From: Streptomyces sp. NBC_01754
GTDB lineage: Bacteria > Actinomycetota > Actinomycetes > Streptomycetales > Streptomycetaceae
Assembly (NCBI RefSeq): GCF_035918015.1
Contig: NZ_CP109132.1
Span: 62,001 to 126,000 of the forward strand
Length of the DNA stretch: 64,000 nt
Direction of reading: 5' to 3'
Every line of letters begins with the position of its first letter. Within the stretch, counting starts at the first letter, position 1. Positions 16,595 to 24,702 of the stretch are shown one piece after another. The position numbers and the translations under genes were made by a program. The notes beneath the pieces are model-generated. The model saw only the letters and a list, made by a program, of their open reading frames with translations. It did no database searches and had not been told where the DNA came from.

Positions 16595-19500
16595 ATGACC
16601 GCTTCCGAGGTCCGGTCGCTGCGTTTCAACGTGCTGGGTCCGTTAGAAGGATGGGCGGGCGGTTCGCGGCTGCGGCTGGGAGGACTGATCCAGGAACGGG
16701 TGCTCGGCACGCTGCTCCTGGAATCCGGGCGGGTGCTGCCGATCGGCCGTCTCGTGGAGTCGGCCTGGGCCGAGGACCCGCCGGCCACCGCTTCCCACCA
16801 GGTACGCAAAGCGGTCGCCGATCTCCGGCGGCGCATCCCCTCGGGCAGCGACGTCATCGTCACCGACGGCCCCGGTTACCGGGTGGTGCTGGGCACCGAA
16901 CAGCTCGACTTGACGGAGTTCGGCTCCCTGGTGCGGACCGCGCGCGACGCACCGGCCGAAGGACGTGCGGCCGAGGCGGTCGAGGCGCTGCGCCGGGCGC
17001 TCGGGCTGTGGCGCGGGCCGATCCTCGCGGGCGCCGGCGGTTCCGTGATCGAGGCGGCGGCCACTGTCTTCGAGGAGCGTCGGCTCGCCGCGGCCGAGCA
17101 CCTCTTCGAACTGCGTCTCGGCCTGGGCGAGTCCACCGAACTCGTCGTCGACCTGCGCGATCTGGTGCAGGCCCATCCGCTGCACGAGTCGCTCCGCGCC
17201 CAGCTGATGCTGACCCTCTACCGTTCGGGACGCCAGGCCGAGGCACTGGAGGAGTACAGCCGGGTCCGTGAACTCCTGGTGGAAGAGCTGGGGGTCGACC
17301 CGGGACCGCGCCTGACCAGGGTGTACGAGGGAATCCTGCGCGACAGTCCGGAGCTGGCCGCACCCGCTCCCCCGGCCGACGCGGCCCCGCTCCCCCGCCC
17401 GGTCCCGGCCGCGCCGGGGGCCCCGTGCACCCTGCCGTACGACCTGGCGGACTTCACCGGACGCGGTGAGGAGCTGCAGGAACTCCTGGACTCCGCGGGC
17501 CGGGACTACGCGCGTCATTCGCGCATTGTGGCCCTGGACGGCATGGGCGGAAGCGGGAAGACCTCCCTGGCAGTGCACGCGGCACACACCTTGGCCGGTG
17601 ACTTCCCCGACGGCCAGCTCTACCTCGACCTGCGCGGATACACCCCCGGCGAGCAGCCGGTGACCGCGAGCGGTGCGCTCGACAGCCTGCTGCGCGCGCT
17701 GGGTGTGCCGGGCGCGCGTATCCCCGAGGACGCCGCAGGCCGTACGGCGCTGTGGCGGTCGACCGTCGCGGGGAAGAGGCTGCTGCTGCTCCTCGACAAC
17801 GCGGCGGACGCGGACGGCGTCCGGCCGCTGCTGCCGACGTCGCCCGGCTGCCTGGTGCTGGTGACCAGCCGGGCGCGGCTGGTGGACCTCGACTCGGCGC
17901 AGTGGATTTCGGTCGACGTGATGTCGCCGACGGAGTGCGCGGCGCTGATCGCCGAGACCCTGGGCGAGCAGCGGTACGCGGCCGAGCCCGAGTCGGCCGC
18001 CGAACTGGCCCGGCTCTGCGGGCACTTGCCGCTGGCCTTGCGCATCGCCACGGCCCGGCTGCGCAACCGGCCCCGGTGGACACTGCGGTACCTGGCGGAC
18101 CGGCTGCGCGACGAGACGCGCAGGCTGGACGAGCTGAGCTCGGGCCAGCGCAGCGTCGCCGCCACCCTGCGGCTGTCGTACCAGGCACTGCCGCAGGACT
18201 GCCGGACGGCGTTTCGCAGTGTGGCCCTGCACCCCGGCGGCGACCTCGACGTGCACGCGGCCGCCGCTCTCCTCGACGCGGATCCGATGGACGCCGAGGG
18301 CATTCTCGAGCTTCTCCTGGACGTGCATCTGCTCCAGCAGCCGGAGATCGGTCTCTACACCTTTCACGACCTGGTCCGCAGCTTCGCGCAGAGCCTGCGG
18401 GCTCCGGCGACGGACGGCGACGACGCCGCGTCGACCCGCAGGCTCCTCGACTACTACCTCGCGGCGACGGAGTCGGCCTGCCAGGTGATGTTCCCGGGCC
18501 GGCGCCCTCTGCCCACCGAGGTGGCGGAGGTGGACGACGCCGAGGCGTGGGCGTCCCGGCTGCCCTGGTTCGCGGACAGCGGGCAGGCCGAACAGTGGTT
18601 CGCGCGGGAGCAGGGGTCGCTGCTCGGCGCGGTCGGCCTGGCGGACCGTGCCGGACACGACCGCCACACGGTGTTCCTCGCCCGCAACCTGGCCTTCCAG
18701 CTCAGTTCGCGCGGCCAGTTGGAGGAGTTCCGTTCGATCGGTCTCGTGGCGGTGGCCGCCGCGCGTCGCCTGGGCGTATTACCGCTGCTCGGTATCAGCC
18801 TGTCCAACCTGGGCGTCGCCTGCTGGAAGCTGGGCCGCTTCGCCGAGGGCATTGAGGGCGCCACGGAGGGCCGGGAGGTCGCCGAACGCCTCGGCGATGT
18901 GCAGACGCTGGCCCACAGCGAGAGCACCCTCGGCCAGCTCAACAGTCTGCTGGGCCGGTTCCCGCGGGCGCTGTCCCATCTGGAGAAGGCCATCGCGCTC
19001 CAGCGCGAGCTGGGCGCCAGCCGGGCCGAGGCCGAGAGCCTGACTCTCCTGAGCACGCTCTACGAACAGTGGGGCCGGCACGAGGAGGCCGCGTCGGCGG
19101 CCCGTCGCGCGATCAGCCTCTGTGACGAACTGGGCCGGCACAAGAACAAGTTGGTCGCCCTGACAGATCTGGCCTTCGCCCACGCATGCCTCGGTGACGA
19201 CGAGGCCGCGGACCTCTGTCTCAGCCAGGCGCGCGAGCTGTGCACCGAGAGCAGCGACCCGGGACAGGTGGCGCTCGCGCTCGCTCTCCTGGCGGAGGTG
19301 ACCCAGCGACTCGGCCGGCCCGAGCAGGCCGCGCATTACGCGGATCGCGCCATCGAAACCATAGGACCAAACGTTTCTCTGCTGCGCAGGGCCAAGGTCG
19401 AGAACACGGTCGGCCGTTATCTGTTCAAACGCAAGGAGTACGAGGCCGCCCTCCGCCTCCACGAGCGGGCCCACGAGGCGGCCCGTTCCCTGGACTTCCG

Positions 19501-19642
19501 TATCGAGGTCGCCTACGCCCTCTCCGGTATGGCCCGGGTCCAGGCCGCTCTCGGCCTCACCGAGGACGCGGCCCGTAACGAGCACTTGGCCGAGGAGCTC
19601 TTCGGCCAGATGGGCGTCCCCGCGGACCGGCGGCGCAGCTGA
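16595..19642 (+). CDS. AfsR-like large SARP regulator (winged helix, BTAD, NB-ARC, TPR)
   Basis: 1,015 residues, close to the 993 of S. coelicolor AfsR. OmpR-type winged helix about 8-95, BTAD about 100-250, NB-ARC ATPase with Walker A GMGGSGKTS near 314-322 and domain extending to about 560, then TPR-like repeats about 700-1000. It should bind heptamer direct repeats and recruit RNA polymerase, with ATP hydrolysis and the TPR region gating activity. Two TTA codons are visible, codon 17 (16643-16645) and codon 729 (18779-18781), which would make translation depend on the bldA leucyl-tRNA. It is convergent with the small secreted peptide gene across a strong terminator. Candidate targets are the CTGCCGC or CCGTTCC boxes. 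Confidence 0.93.
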   Translation: MTASEVRSLRFNVLGPLEGWAGGSRLRLGGLIQERVLGTLLLESGRVLPIGRLVESAWAEDPPATASHQVRKAVADLRRRIPSGSDVIVTDGPGYRVVLGTEQLDLTEFGSLVRTARDAPAEGRAAEAVEALRRALGLWRGPILAGAGGSVIEAAATVFEERRLAAAEHLFELRLGLGESTELVVDLRDLVQAHPLHESLRAQLMLTLYRSGRQAEALEEYSRVRELLVEELGVDPGPRLTRVYEGILRDSPELAAPAPPADAAPLPRPVPAAPGAPCTLPYDLADFTGRGEELQELLDSAGRDYARHSRIVALDGMGGSGKTSLAVHAAHTLAGDFPDGQLYLDLRGYTPGEQPVTASGALDSLLRALGVPGARIPEDAAGRTALWRSTVAGKRLLLLLDNAADADGVRPLLPTSPGCLVLVTSRARLVDLDSAQWISVDVMSPTECAALIAETLGEQRYAAEPESAAELARLCGHLPLALRIATARLRNRPRWTLRYLADRLRDETRRLDELSSGQRSVAATLRLSYQALPQDCRTAFRSVALHPGGDLDVHAAAALLDADPMDAEGILELLLDVHLLQQPEIGLYTFHDLVRSFAQSLRAPATDGDDAASTRRLLDYYLAATESACQVMFPGRRPLPTEVAEVDDAEAWASRLPWFADSGQAEQWFAREQGSLLGAVGLADRAGHDRHTVFLARNLAFQLSSRGQLEEFRSIGLVAVAAARRLGVLPLLGISLSNLGVACWKLGRFAEGIEGATEGREVAERLGDVQTLAHSESTLGQLNSLLGRFPRALSHLEKAIALQRELGASRAEAESLTLLSTLYEQWGRHEEAASAARRAISLCDELGRHKNKLVALTDLAFAHACLGDDEAADLCLSQARELCTESSDPGQVALALALLAEVTQRLGRPEQAAHYADRAIETIGPNVSLLRRAKVENTVGRYLFKRKEYEAALRLHERAHEAARSLDFRIEVAYALSGMARVQAALGLTEDAARNEHLAEELFGQMGVPADRRRS

Positions 19643-19662
19643 CCGCGGCCCCGCGGACGGCG

Positions 19663-19703
19663 GTGTCCCGCTCCGGGTCCTGACAGGACGTGGAGCGGGA
19701 CAC
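19663..19703. terminator. Bidirectional terminator after the AfsR-like gene
   Basis: Perfect 12-bp arms GTGTCCCGCTCC (19663-19674) and GGAGCGGGACAC (19692-19703). The loop itself carries GTCCTG-a-CAGGAC. It lies between two convergent genes. Confidence 0.88.
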
Positions 19704-19730
19704 GGTCATCTGTGCCGGAGGGGAAGGAGT

Positions 19731-19961
19731 TCAGACGGCGAGGACGGTGACGCCGCCCTCGCCGATGGCCGTCGGACCCTGGTCGTCGGTCACACCCGCC
19801 GGAACGACACCGCCCTTGCCGATGGACGTCGGACCCTGGTCGTCGGCGACCACGTGGACGTCGGCCGGCTGGATCTGCACGTGGCCCGCTTCGGCCCCGA
19901 CCCCCAGGCCGAAGGCGAGGGCGGCGACGATCCCGACGAGTCCAGCCGACTTGCGTCCCAT
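19731..19961 (-). CDS. Small secreted peptide precursor with internal repeat
   Basis: 76 residues. N-terminus MGRKSAG, then a hydrophobic stretch LVGIVAALAFGLGVG and an AEA|G cleavage site, so a Sec signal peptide of about 25 residues. The mature part contains two copies of a motif, DDQGPTSIGKGG and DDQGPTAIGEGG, about 18 residues apart. No Cys and no enzyme motif. It sits immediately downstream of and convergent with the AfsR-like regulator, a position recalling afsS after afsR, although sequence and secretion signal do not match AfsS as I know it. AAAGGGGACAGGAC precedes ATG 19961. CCGTTCC direct repeats 65 bp upstream suggest SARP control. A signalling or cell-surface role is speculation. 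Confidence 0.75.
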   Translation of the reverse strand: MGRKSAGLVGIVAALAFGLGVGAEAGHVQIQPADVHVVADDQGPTSIGKGGVVPAGVTDDQGPTAIGEGGVTVLAV

Positions 19962-20025
19962 GTCCTGTCCCCTTTACGTGGCTTCTTCGGTTTCTGCTTT
20001 CCGACACCACGTACTTTCCGGGGAC

Positions 20026-20044
20026 CCGTTCCCGGACCGTTCCC
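20026..20044 (-). promoter_or_regulatory. SARP-like direct repeat upstream of the secreted peptide gene
   Basis: On the + strand CCGTTCC-CGGA-CCGTTCC: two identical heptamers with 4-bp spacer, first at 20026-20032, second at 20037-20043. They lie 65-83 bp upstream of ATG 19961. TACGTG, read leftward at 20013-20008, is a possible -10. The heptamer is shared with the AfsR-like gene's own promoter region. Confidence 0.6.
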
Positions 20045-20132
20045 AAGGCGATACCGCTCTGCGGGAGCGTAGGGAAACGCACCCGGGAATGCCTGGTCGG
20101 CCCGAGTGGAGGCGCCTTCTCCGCGGCCTTCT

Positions 20133-20564
20133 TCAGCCCGTCGCGGGCCTCCTCTCCCGGGCGAACACCGTCGCGCCGCTGCCGAGACGGCAGCTGACCA
20201 CGCGCGGGCCCCGCTCGGTGAGGACCACGGTGGTGCTGGCGCGCTCGGATCCGATGTCCGCGAGGTCCAGGAAGGCGCGGACCGTGGCGCGCAGGATCGC
20301 GGCCTCGTCCTCGTCGGGCGCACCGGGATCGGTCGGCACCGGGCCGGGGCCTCTCCGTGCGCTGATGCCCACCACCGTGTGCATGCTGTTGTCGCTCACG
20401 GTCTCGACACGGAACTCAGGCCCGTCCCAGGGCTCGTCCACGTCCGTGTACGGTGCGGGCCGCCCCGGCAGGTCGTGCTCGACCGACCGTTCGATGGCGG
20501 ACAGCTCCTGAAGGATGTGGCGCAGCCCCTCGGCCACGTAGATGCGGTCCGGGGGTTCCCTCAT
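20133..20564 (-). CDS. Hypothetical protein
   Basis: 143 residues, acidic in the middle (DPGAPDEDEAAILRATVRAF), no membrane segment or signal peptide, and no family I recognise. ATG 20564 has a strong AGGAGGAG eight bases upstream. It is followed after 171 bp by the small secreted peptide gene on the same strand, but the SARP-like box between them suggests separate promoters. Confidence 0.7.
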   Translation of the reverse strand: MREPPDRIYVAEGLRHILQELSAIERSVEHDLPGRPAPYTDVDEPWDGPEFRVETVSDNSMHTVVGISARRGPGPVPTDPGAPDEDEAAILRATVRAFLDLADIGSERASTTVVLTERGPRVVSCRLGSGATVFARERRPATG

Positions 20565-20574
20565 TGAAAGACTC

Positions 20575-20598
20575 CTCCTGCAGAGAACTACTCCTGCA
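20575..20598 (-). promoter_or_regulatory. Duplicated ribosome-binding-site segment
   Basis: On the minus strand CTGCAGGAG occurs twice, 16 bp apart, the nearer copy forming the Shine-Dalgarno of the gene starting at 20564. The second copy is an exact 9-bp duplicate further upstream. Confidence 0.6.
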
Positions 20599-20796
20599 GG
20601 GTCGGACCCGCCGATCCTGTTTCCCTCCCGCTCCGGTCCCGCCGGGCGGCGGTGAGGGTCCACTCGGCGGGTGCTGAAACCGTGTGCGGAAAAGGACGGT
20701 GACACCAGACAACTCGCGCACGTCCGCGCCCTGCTGGCCGGTATCACCGGCCCCCGCCGGACCCGGTGATACGCCGCTGCCGCCGGAGGGAGCCGT

Positions 20797-21054
20797 ATGA
20801 ACGCGAGCTGGCTGGGCTGTCCGCAGGTGATGCTCGCAGTGTGGTGCCCCGCGGCCGCCGTCGGCCTGTGGCATCTGCTGCGCCGGCCGGCCACGCGGCT
20901 GCCCGCGCGCGAACGGTTCGTCCTGACCGTGGGAGTGGCTCTGACTCCTGTGCCGGCGATGGCGGTTCCCTACCTGCCGCACAGTCCGTTGCGGGAGCCG
21001 ATCACAGGCCGGGCCATCGCGCCGGGCCGGAGCCTACAGCACGGCAACGCATGA
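20797..21054 (+). CDS. Hypothetical small membrane protein
   Basis: 85 residues with two hydrophobic stretches, about 10-27 (QVMLAVWCPAAAVGLWHLL) and 41-58 (FVLTVGVALTPVPAMAVPYL), separated by an Arg-rich loop. ATG 20797 follows GGAGGGA at good spacing. No family recognised. Its last 21 bp overlap the 3' end of the convergent gene at 21034, so one of the two may be over-called. Confidence 0.5.
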   Translation: MNASWLGCPQVMLAVWCPAAAVGLWHLLRRPATRLPARERFVLTVGVALTPVPAMAVPYLPHSPLREPITGRAIAPGRSLQHGNA

Positions 21055-21585
21055 CTTCAGGTCGGCGTCCAGGAAGACCAGGTGGGTACCCTCGGCGGTA
21101 TCGACACGTCCCAAGGCAACGGGGTCATCTCCCGCACGCCGAAGATCCGGCAACCCCTGTTCGAAGTCCTTGCAGGTGGAGACGCCGTCTTGTGCCATGC
21201 ACTCAGCCCGCCTTGCGTAGATGTCGAGGTAGCGGTGAGCCGACTGCGGCTCTTCCCACACCTTGAAGACGGCCCCGGCCCGCAAGGCCAGGGCGGCCTC
21301 GTTGGCGGCATCGGTCGCATGTCGTTCGAGAGCCGTGGCCAGATCTTCGCGATTCACGACGTGCAGTATGGCGCGCCGCAGGCGCCCGGCCAAGACGGAG
21401 CGAGGACAGACAGCACCTGACCTGCACGACCAAGGTTCGATGTCACAAAACCGATAGTCGTCACGCTCCGATGACAAACGAGCAAGGTCCGACGGCAAAG
21501 GACACATGTCACTCGACCCCACCGGCAAGGGCCGGGCCCGCTGGACCATGCACTGGAAAACCGCCTTTGAAGCCTTCGACAGCAC
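21034..21585 (-). CDS. Hypothetical protein, start uncertain
   Basis: Up to 183 residues; the convincing part begins at GTG 21357 (VNREDLATALERHATDAANE), giving about 107 residues with several Cys near the C-terminus. The N-terminal extension looks like ordinary GC-rich filler. No recognised domain and no clear ribosome site. Convergent with 20797-21054. Confidence 0.45.
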   Translation of the reverse strand: MLSKASKAVFQCMVQRARPLPVGSSDMCPLPSDLARLSSERDDYRFCDIEPWSCRSGAVCPRSVLAGRLRRAILHVVNREDLATALERHATDAANEAALALRAGAVFKVWEEPQSAHRYLDIYARRAECMAQDGVSTCKDFEQGLPDLRRAGDDPVALGRVDTAEGTHLVFLDADLKSCVAVL

Positions 21586-21637
21586 CTTCGACGGGTGCCT
21601 CTCCGCAGCTCGACAGTAACCCTCAACAACCCGAGAT

Positions 21638-23149
21638 TCAGCGCTCGTTTGACAGACCCGCGGGGCGGGCCGCAGTGCGGTGGGTGGTGGCGAGCGCCCG
21701 GTCCACGGCGGCGGACAGTGCGGTGTCGTCCTCGTCGACGCCGACCCAGGCGACGTGTCCGTCGGGGCGGACGAGGGCGGCGCGCACGGTGGCCCATGCG
21801 GCCGGGGGCTGGTCGAGGGTTGAGGTGCGGGTGTGCACCGTGAGCCCCGGCCGCGTCCGGCCCGCCAGGGCGCCCGCCGTCAGGTCGAGCAGGAGGTAGC
21901 CGTCCGGGCGCAGCTGGGAGAACAGGTTGTTCTCCGAGTCGGTGAAGGCCAGGTCGGGGGCGCGGGTGCCGGTGAGGGGGTGGGTTGTCGGGTCCGGCGT
22001 GGGGTAGTTGACGGCGAGCGCGGTGAGACGTTCGGACAGGGCCTTGTTGAGTGCCGGCTGGGTGGCGATCATCCCGCTGAACAGGGAGCGCAGGTCGATG
22101 CCTTCGGGGGTGAAGCCGGTCATCAGGGCGGTCTGTGCGCGGCTGTGTTCCATCAACTGGGCGCCTACGGGGTGACGTTCGGTGTGATAGGTGTCGAGCA
22201 GGTGGTCGGGTGCCCAGCCACGGAGGGTGGCGGCGATTTTCCAGCCGAGGTTGTGGGCGTCCTGGATCCCGACGTTCATCCCGACACCACCCGCCGGGAA
22301 GTGCTGGTGGGCGGCGTCACCGGCGAGCAGGATCCGGCCTCGCCGGTACTGGGCGGCCAGCCGGGTGGCGTTGCCGAATCGGGAGACCCAGACCGGGTCG
22401 CGCATGCCGAAGTCCTCGCCCGTGACGGCGACGGTCTTGGCCCGTAGCTCCTCCAGGGTGAGGTCGCCGGGCCATTGCGTCGTGAGGCTGTCGGGACTGA
22501 CCCCGACCACGCGGTACCGCCCGCCGGGCAGCGGTGCGACCATCACCCCGCCCTGGAGCCCGAAGGTGCTGAATCCGGGGCGCGGCGGGCTGTCGAGGGT
22601 GACGTCGCCGAGCCAGCCCAGGACGGTGGAGGGCGTACCGACGAAGTCGATGCCGGCGGTGGTGCGCACGGTGCTGCGGGAGCCGTCGCAGCCGATGAGG
22701 AACGCCGCCTGGAGTTCGTACGGTCCGTCCGGCCCGTCCACCTGCACGGTCACCGGATCGGCGTGCCCGGTGAACCCGGTGACGCGGTGACCGCGCACGA
22801 TCGTGGCGCCGAGCGCGAGCGCGTGCTCCTCCAGCAGTTCCTCGGTGCGGGCCTGGGGCAGGGCGAGGGTGTAGGGGAACGGGGTCTCCAGGGCACGGAA
22901 GTCGAGTCGGTCGTCGAGCATGGCGAAGTGGCCGCCCGGGATCGGCAGCCCCTCGGCGAGGAAGGGCTTGTGCGCGCCGCGCGAGGCCAGGATCTCGATG
23001 GTGCGTGGGTGGATGGTGAGGGCCTTGGAGCGCTGGTCGATGTCTGCGCGCTCCTCGACGACGGTGACGGGAACCCCGCCCAGCCGCAGTTCGGCGGCGA
23101 GCCAGAGCCCGACCGGGCCCCCTCCGGCGATGACAACCTGCTGTCCCAT
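21638..23149 (-). CDS. FAD-dependent aromatic monooxygenase (Rox/PgaE/TetX class)
   Basis: 503 residues, class A flavoprotein monooxygenase. Dinucleotide-binding GGGPVG at about 9-14, DG motif FLIGCDGSRSTVR near 155, GD motif ILLAGDAAHQHFPAGG near 280, and a C-terminal thioredoxin-like region typical of polyketide or rifampicin hydroxylases. It uses FAD, NAD(P)H and O2 to hydroxylate an aromatic substrate. Pairing with a divergent TetR repressor under shared operators suggests inducible detoxification or self-resistance rather than a fixed biosynthetic step, though late tailoring is possible. ATG 23149 is chosen; an in-frame TTG at 23173 lies inside the first operator and is less likely. Confidence 0.88.
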   Translation of the reverse strand: MGQQVVIAGGGPVGLWLAAELRLGGVPVTVVEERADIDQRSKALTIHPRTIEILASRGAHKPFLAEGLPIPGGHFAMLDDRLDFRALETPFPYTLALPQARTEELLEEHALALGATIVRGHRVTGFTGHADPVTVQVDGPDGPYELQAAFLIGCDGSRSTVRTTAGIDFVGTPSTVLGWLGDVTLDSPPRPGFSTFGLQGGVMVAPLPGGRYRVVGVSPDSLTTQWPGDLTLEELRAKTVAVTGEDFGMRDPVWVSRFGNATRLAAQYRRGRILLAGDAAHQHFPAGGVGMNVGIQDAHNLGWKIAATLRGWAPDHLLDTYHTERHPVGAQLMEHSRAQTALMTGFTPEGIDLRSLFSGMIATQPALNKALSERLTALAVNYPTPDPTTHPLTGTRAPDLAFTDSENNLFSQLRPDGYLLLDLTAGALAGRTRPGLTVHTRTSTLDQPPAAWATVRAALVRPDGHVAWVGVDEDDTALSAAVDRALATTHRTAARPAGLSNER

Positions 23150-23160
23150 GAACCATCCTA

Positions 23161-23245
23161 GGTCAGTGACCAATAGCCTGCTCGTAGTAAACTAGGTCAG
23201 TGACCAATAGCCTGCTCGTAGTAAACTAGGTCAATGACCAATAGG
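23161..23245. promoter_or_regulatory. Three TetR-type operators in a 34-bp tandem repeat, overlapping tandem promoters
   Basis: Two exact copies of a 34-bp unit (23161-23194, 23195-23228) plus a truncated third. Each begins with the palindrome GGTCA-n-TGACC (23161-23171, 23195-23205, 23229-23239). In copy three the centre base is A, creating the ATG of tetR inside the operator. Each unit also holds GTGACC and TAAACT with 16-bp spacing (for example 23200-23205 and 23222-23227), giving two tandem promoters for tetR. The nearer would start transcription at or next to ATG 23234, so tetR mRNA is probably leaderless. Confidence 0.85.
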
Positions 23246-23857
23246 CAAGCGCGTGAGGACCGCGGCCCGCGACTGGACCCTGGAACGGTGATCCGTACCG
23301 CGCTGGAACTGCTGGACGAAAAGGGCCTGGACGCCCTGTCCACCCGGGCGGTCGCCGACCGGCTCGGCGTACGGATGAACACCGTGCTGTGGCATGTGAA
23401 GACCAAGGCTCGGATGCTGGAGCTGATGGCGGACGCCGTCATCGGCGAAGCCCCGCTCGACGGCCTTCCGGCCTCCGGGGACGAGCGTGTCCGCGAACTG
23501 GCCCGCCGGTACCGCCGTGCCCTGCTCGCCCACCGCGACGGCGCCACGCTCGTCGTCGGCACCTACGCCGCCGAACCACAAACCCTGCGCTTCGCCGATG
23601 CCCTGGTGGGCGCGTTGCTGGACGGCGGCCTGGACGAGCGTGAGGCCGCCTGGACCACGTGGACGATCATCTACTTCACCCTCGGTCTCACCCAGGAAGA
23701 ACAGGCGGCGGCCCACCAGTCCCTGAACGACCGTCTGGCCGACGCGGTCTCCGCGACGGCCTACCCCGCCCTCCACCGCGTCCTCGGCCATCTCGACGTG
23801 GAATCATTTGGCGAGCGCTTCGAGTTCGGCCTGTCCGCGATCCTCGCGCGAAGGTGA
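23234..23857 (+). CDS. TetR-family repressor (TetR_C type)
   Basis: 207 residues. N-terminal helix-turn-helix about 18-62, with LSTRAVADRLGVRMNTVLWHVKTKARML resembling TetR itself (residues quoted run 36 onward). The C-terminal ligand-binding part is of the TetR_C type. It probably represses both itself and the divergent monooxygenase through the three GGTCAnTGACC sites and is released by an aromatic or polyketide ligand. The ATG lies within the third operator and there is no Shine-Dalgarno, consistent with a leaderless message. Confidence 0.9.
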   Translation: MTNRQAREDRGPRLDPGTVIRTALELLDEKGLDALSTRAVADRLGVRMNTVLWHVKTKARMLELMADAVIGEAPLDGLPASGDERVRELARRYRRALLAHRDGATLVVGTYAAEPQTLRFADALVGALLDGGLDEREAAWTTWTIIYFTLGLTQEEQAAAHQSLNDRLADAVSATAYPALHRVLGHLDVESFGERFEFGLSAILARR

Positions 23858-24520
23858 CGGACACCGCTTCGGCCGTGGAGACCTGCCCGGCCAGGGTTCG
23901 GCTATCGGGCCTCGGCCGACCCTCCTCGGCGTCCTTCTGGGCCCAGGGAGGACTTCGAGTTCGACTGCGGCCGTGCGGTGCCGTCAACACCACAGCCGAT
24001 GACCGACCAGGTGGGATGCCGGACGGGCACGGGCGCACGCTGGTGACATGAGTACGCCGACAGTCGTCCACCGCCCCTCGGCGACCGGTGCCCGGCACCC
24101 GGCACCCGGCACCCGGGCAGACGATCCAAGTCATGTGGTGACGGCGCGAGATGAGCACCGGGAAGCCGAACGCGTCTACCTGATCACCAGCCTGAGCGGC
24201 CGCGACCACCCGGCCCCCACCGGCCCTCGGCCTGCCCCATACGGACCGAAGTACGTGCTCAACGGGACGCTCACCAAGTGCGACCGCCCCCACCCAGGGC
24301 GCCGGCCGCCGAGAGTCGTTCGGTGCCCGGACAGCGAGGCCGGGACGGCTCGGGTCCGCGGCGGCCATGAGCGCACGGTCGCGAATGTCCTGGCTGACGG
24401 CCGCCGGGGGGCGGTCCGGGTGCGTGTGCGAGTTCTACAGGGATTATCCGGTCCGCAGCAGAGCGATTACCGCCGAAAGCGACAAGGAGGTTCCTGTGTC
24501 GCACACCAGCCCCTTATCCA

Positions 24521-24534
24521 CCCCTATTGAGGGG
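24521..24534. promoter_or_regulatory. CCCCT-n4-AGGGG inverted repeat
   Basis: CCCCTATTGAGGGG, preceded by A. Same core as the perfect palindrome at 24614-24630 and the CTAGGGGT elements upstream of the SARP, P450 and thioesterase genes. Confidence 0.55.
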
Positions 24535-24613
24535 AAACTTAAACGGCCCCGGAGCCCGACACATCACCGCAGGTCAGCGCAGCCCCGAAGAAAATCCAAA
24601 GAATATCTCGCCC

Positions 24614-24630
24614 ATAGGGGTCACCCCTAT
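24614..24630. promoter_or_regulatory. Perfect palindrome ATAGGGGT-C-ACCCCTAT
   Basis: Eight-bp arms around a single C, 73-89 bp upstream of the exporter ATPase start. The symmetry fits a LuxR-type dimer; the LAL regulator at 31234 is the obvious candidate. It is the best-formed member of the shared element. Confidence 0.7.
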
Positions 24631-24669
24631 TTCATGGCGGGGCGCACTCCGTTCCCTACCGTCACTGGG

Positions 24670-24695
24670 CTTCTGACAGAAGCAGTCGTTAGGGT
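24670..24695 (+). promoter_or_regulatory. Candidate exporter promoter with CTTCTG-A-CAGAAG palindrome
   Basis: A perfect 13-bp palindrome at 24670-24682 is followed by TAGGGT (24690-24695), a plausible -10 eight bases before GTG 24703. If used, the exporter message would be nearly leaderless. Confidence 0.4.
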
Positions 24696-24702
24696 CGGCA
24701 TT

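Larger units (their letters stand above)
23858..24702. other. 845-bp non-coding region upstream of the ABC exporter
   Basis: No convincing gene. It contains a 7-bp tandem repeat, CCCGGCA three times at 24091-24111, and nearer the exporter the palindromic CCCCT/AGGGG elements listed separately. Open frames here (for example 24048-24530) have poor composition and no ribosome site. Confidence 0.6.

Noticed and set aside
23150..23173. TTG 23173 as monooxygenase start
   Set aside because: It would place the first codons inside the first operator. ATG 23149 leads straight into the FAD-binding motif.
23161..23245. Repeat array as a CRISPR
   Set aside because: Only two full units of 34 bp with no spacers; the palindromic core and promoter elements fit TetR operators.
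24048..24530. Possible 160-residue gene upstream of the exporter
   Set aside because: Low-complexity Arg/Pro/Thr composition, tandem 7-bp repeats, no ribosome site, and it runs into the exporter control region.
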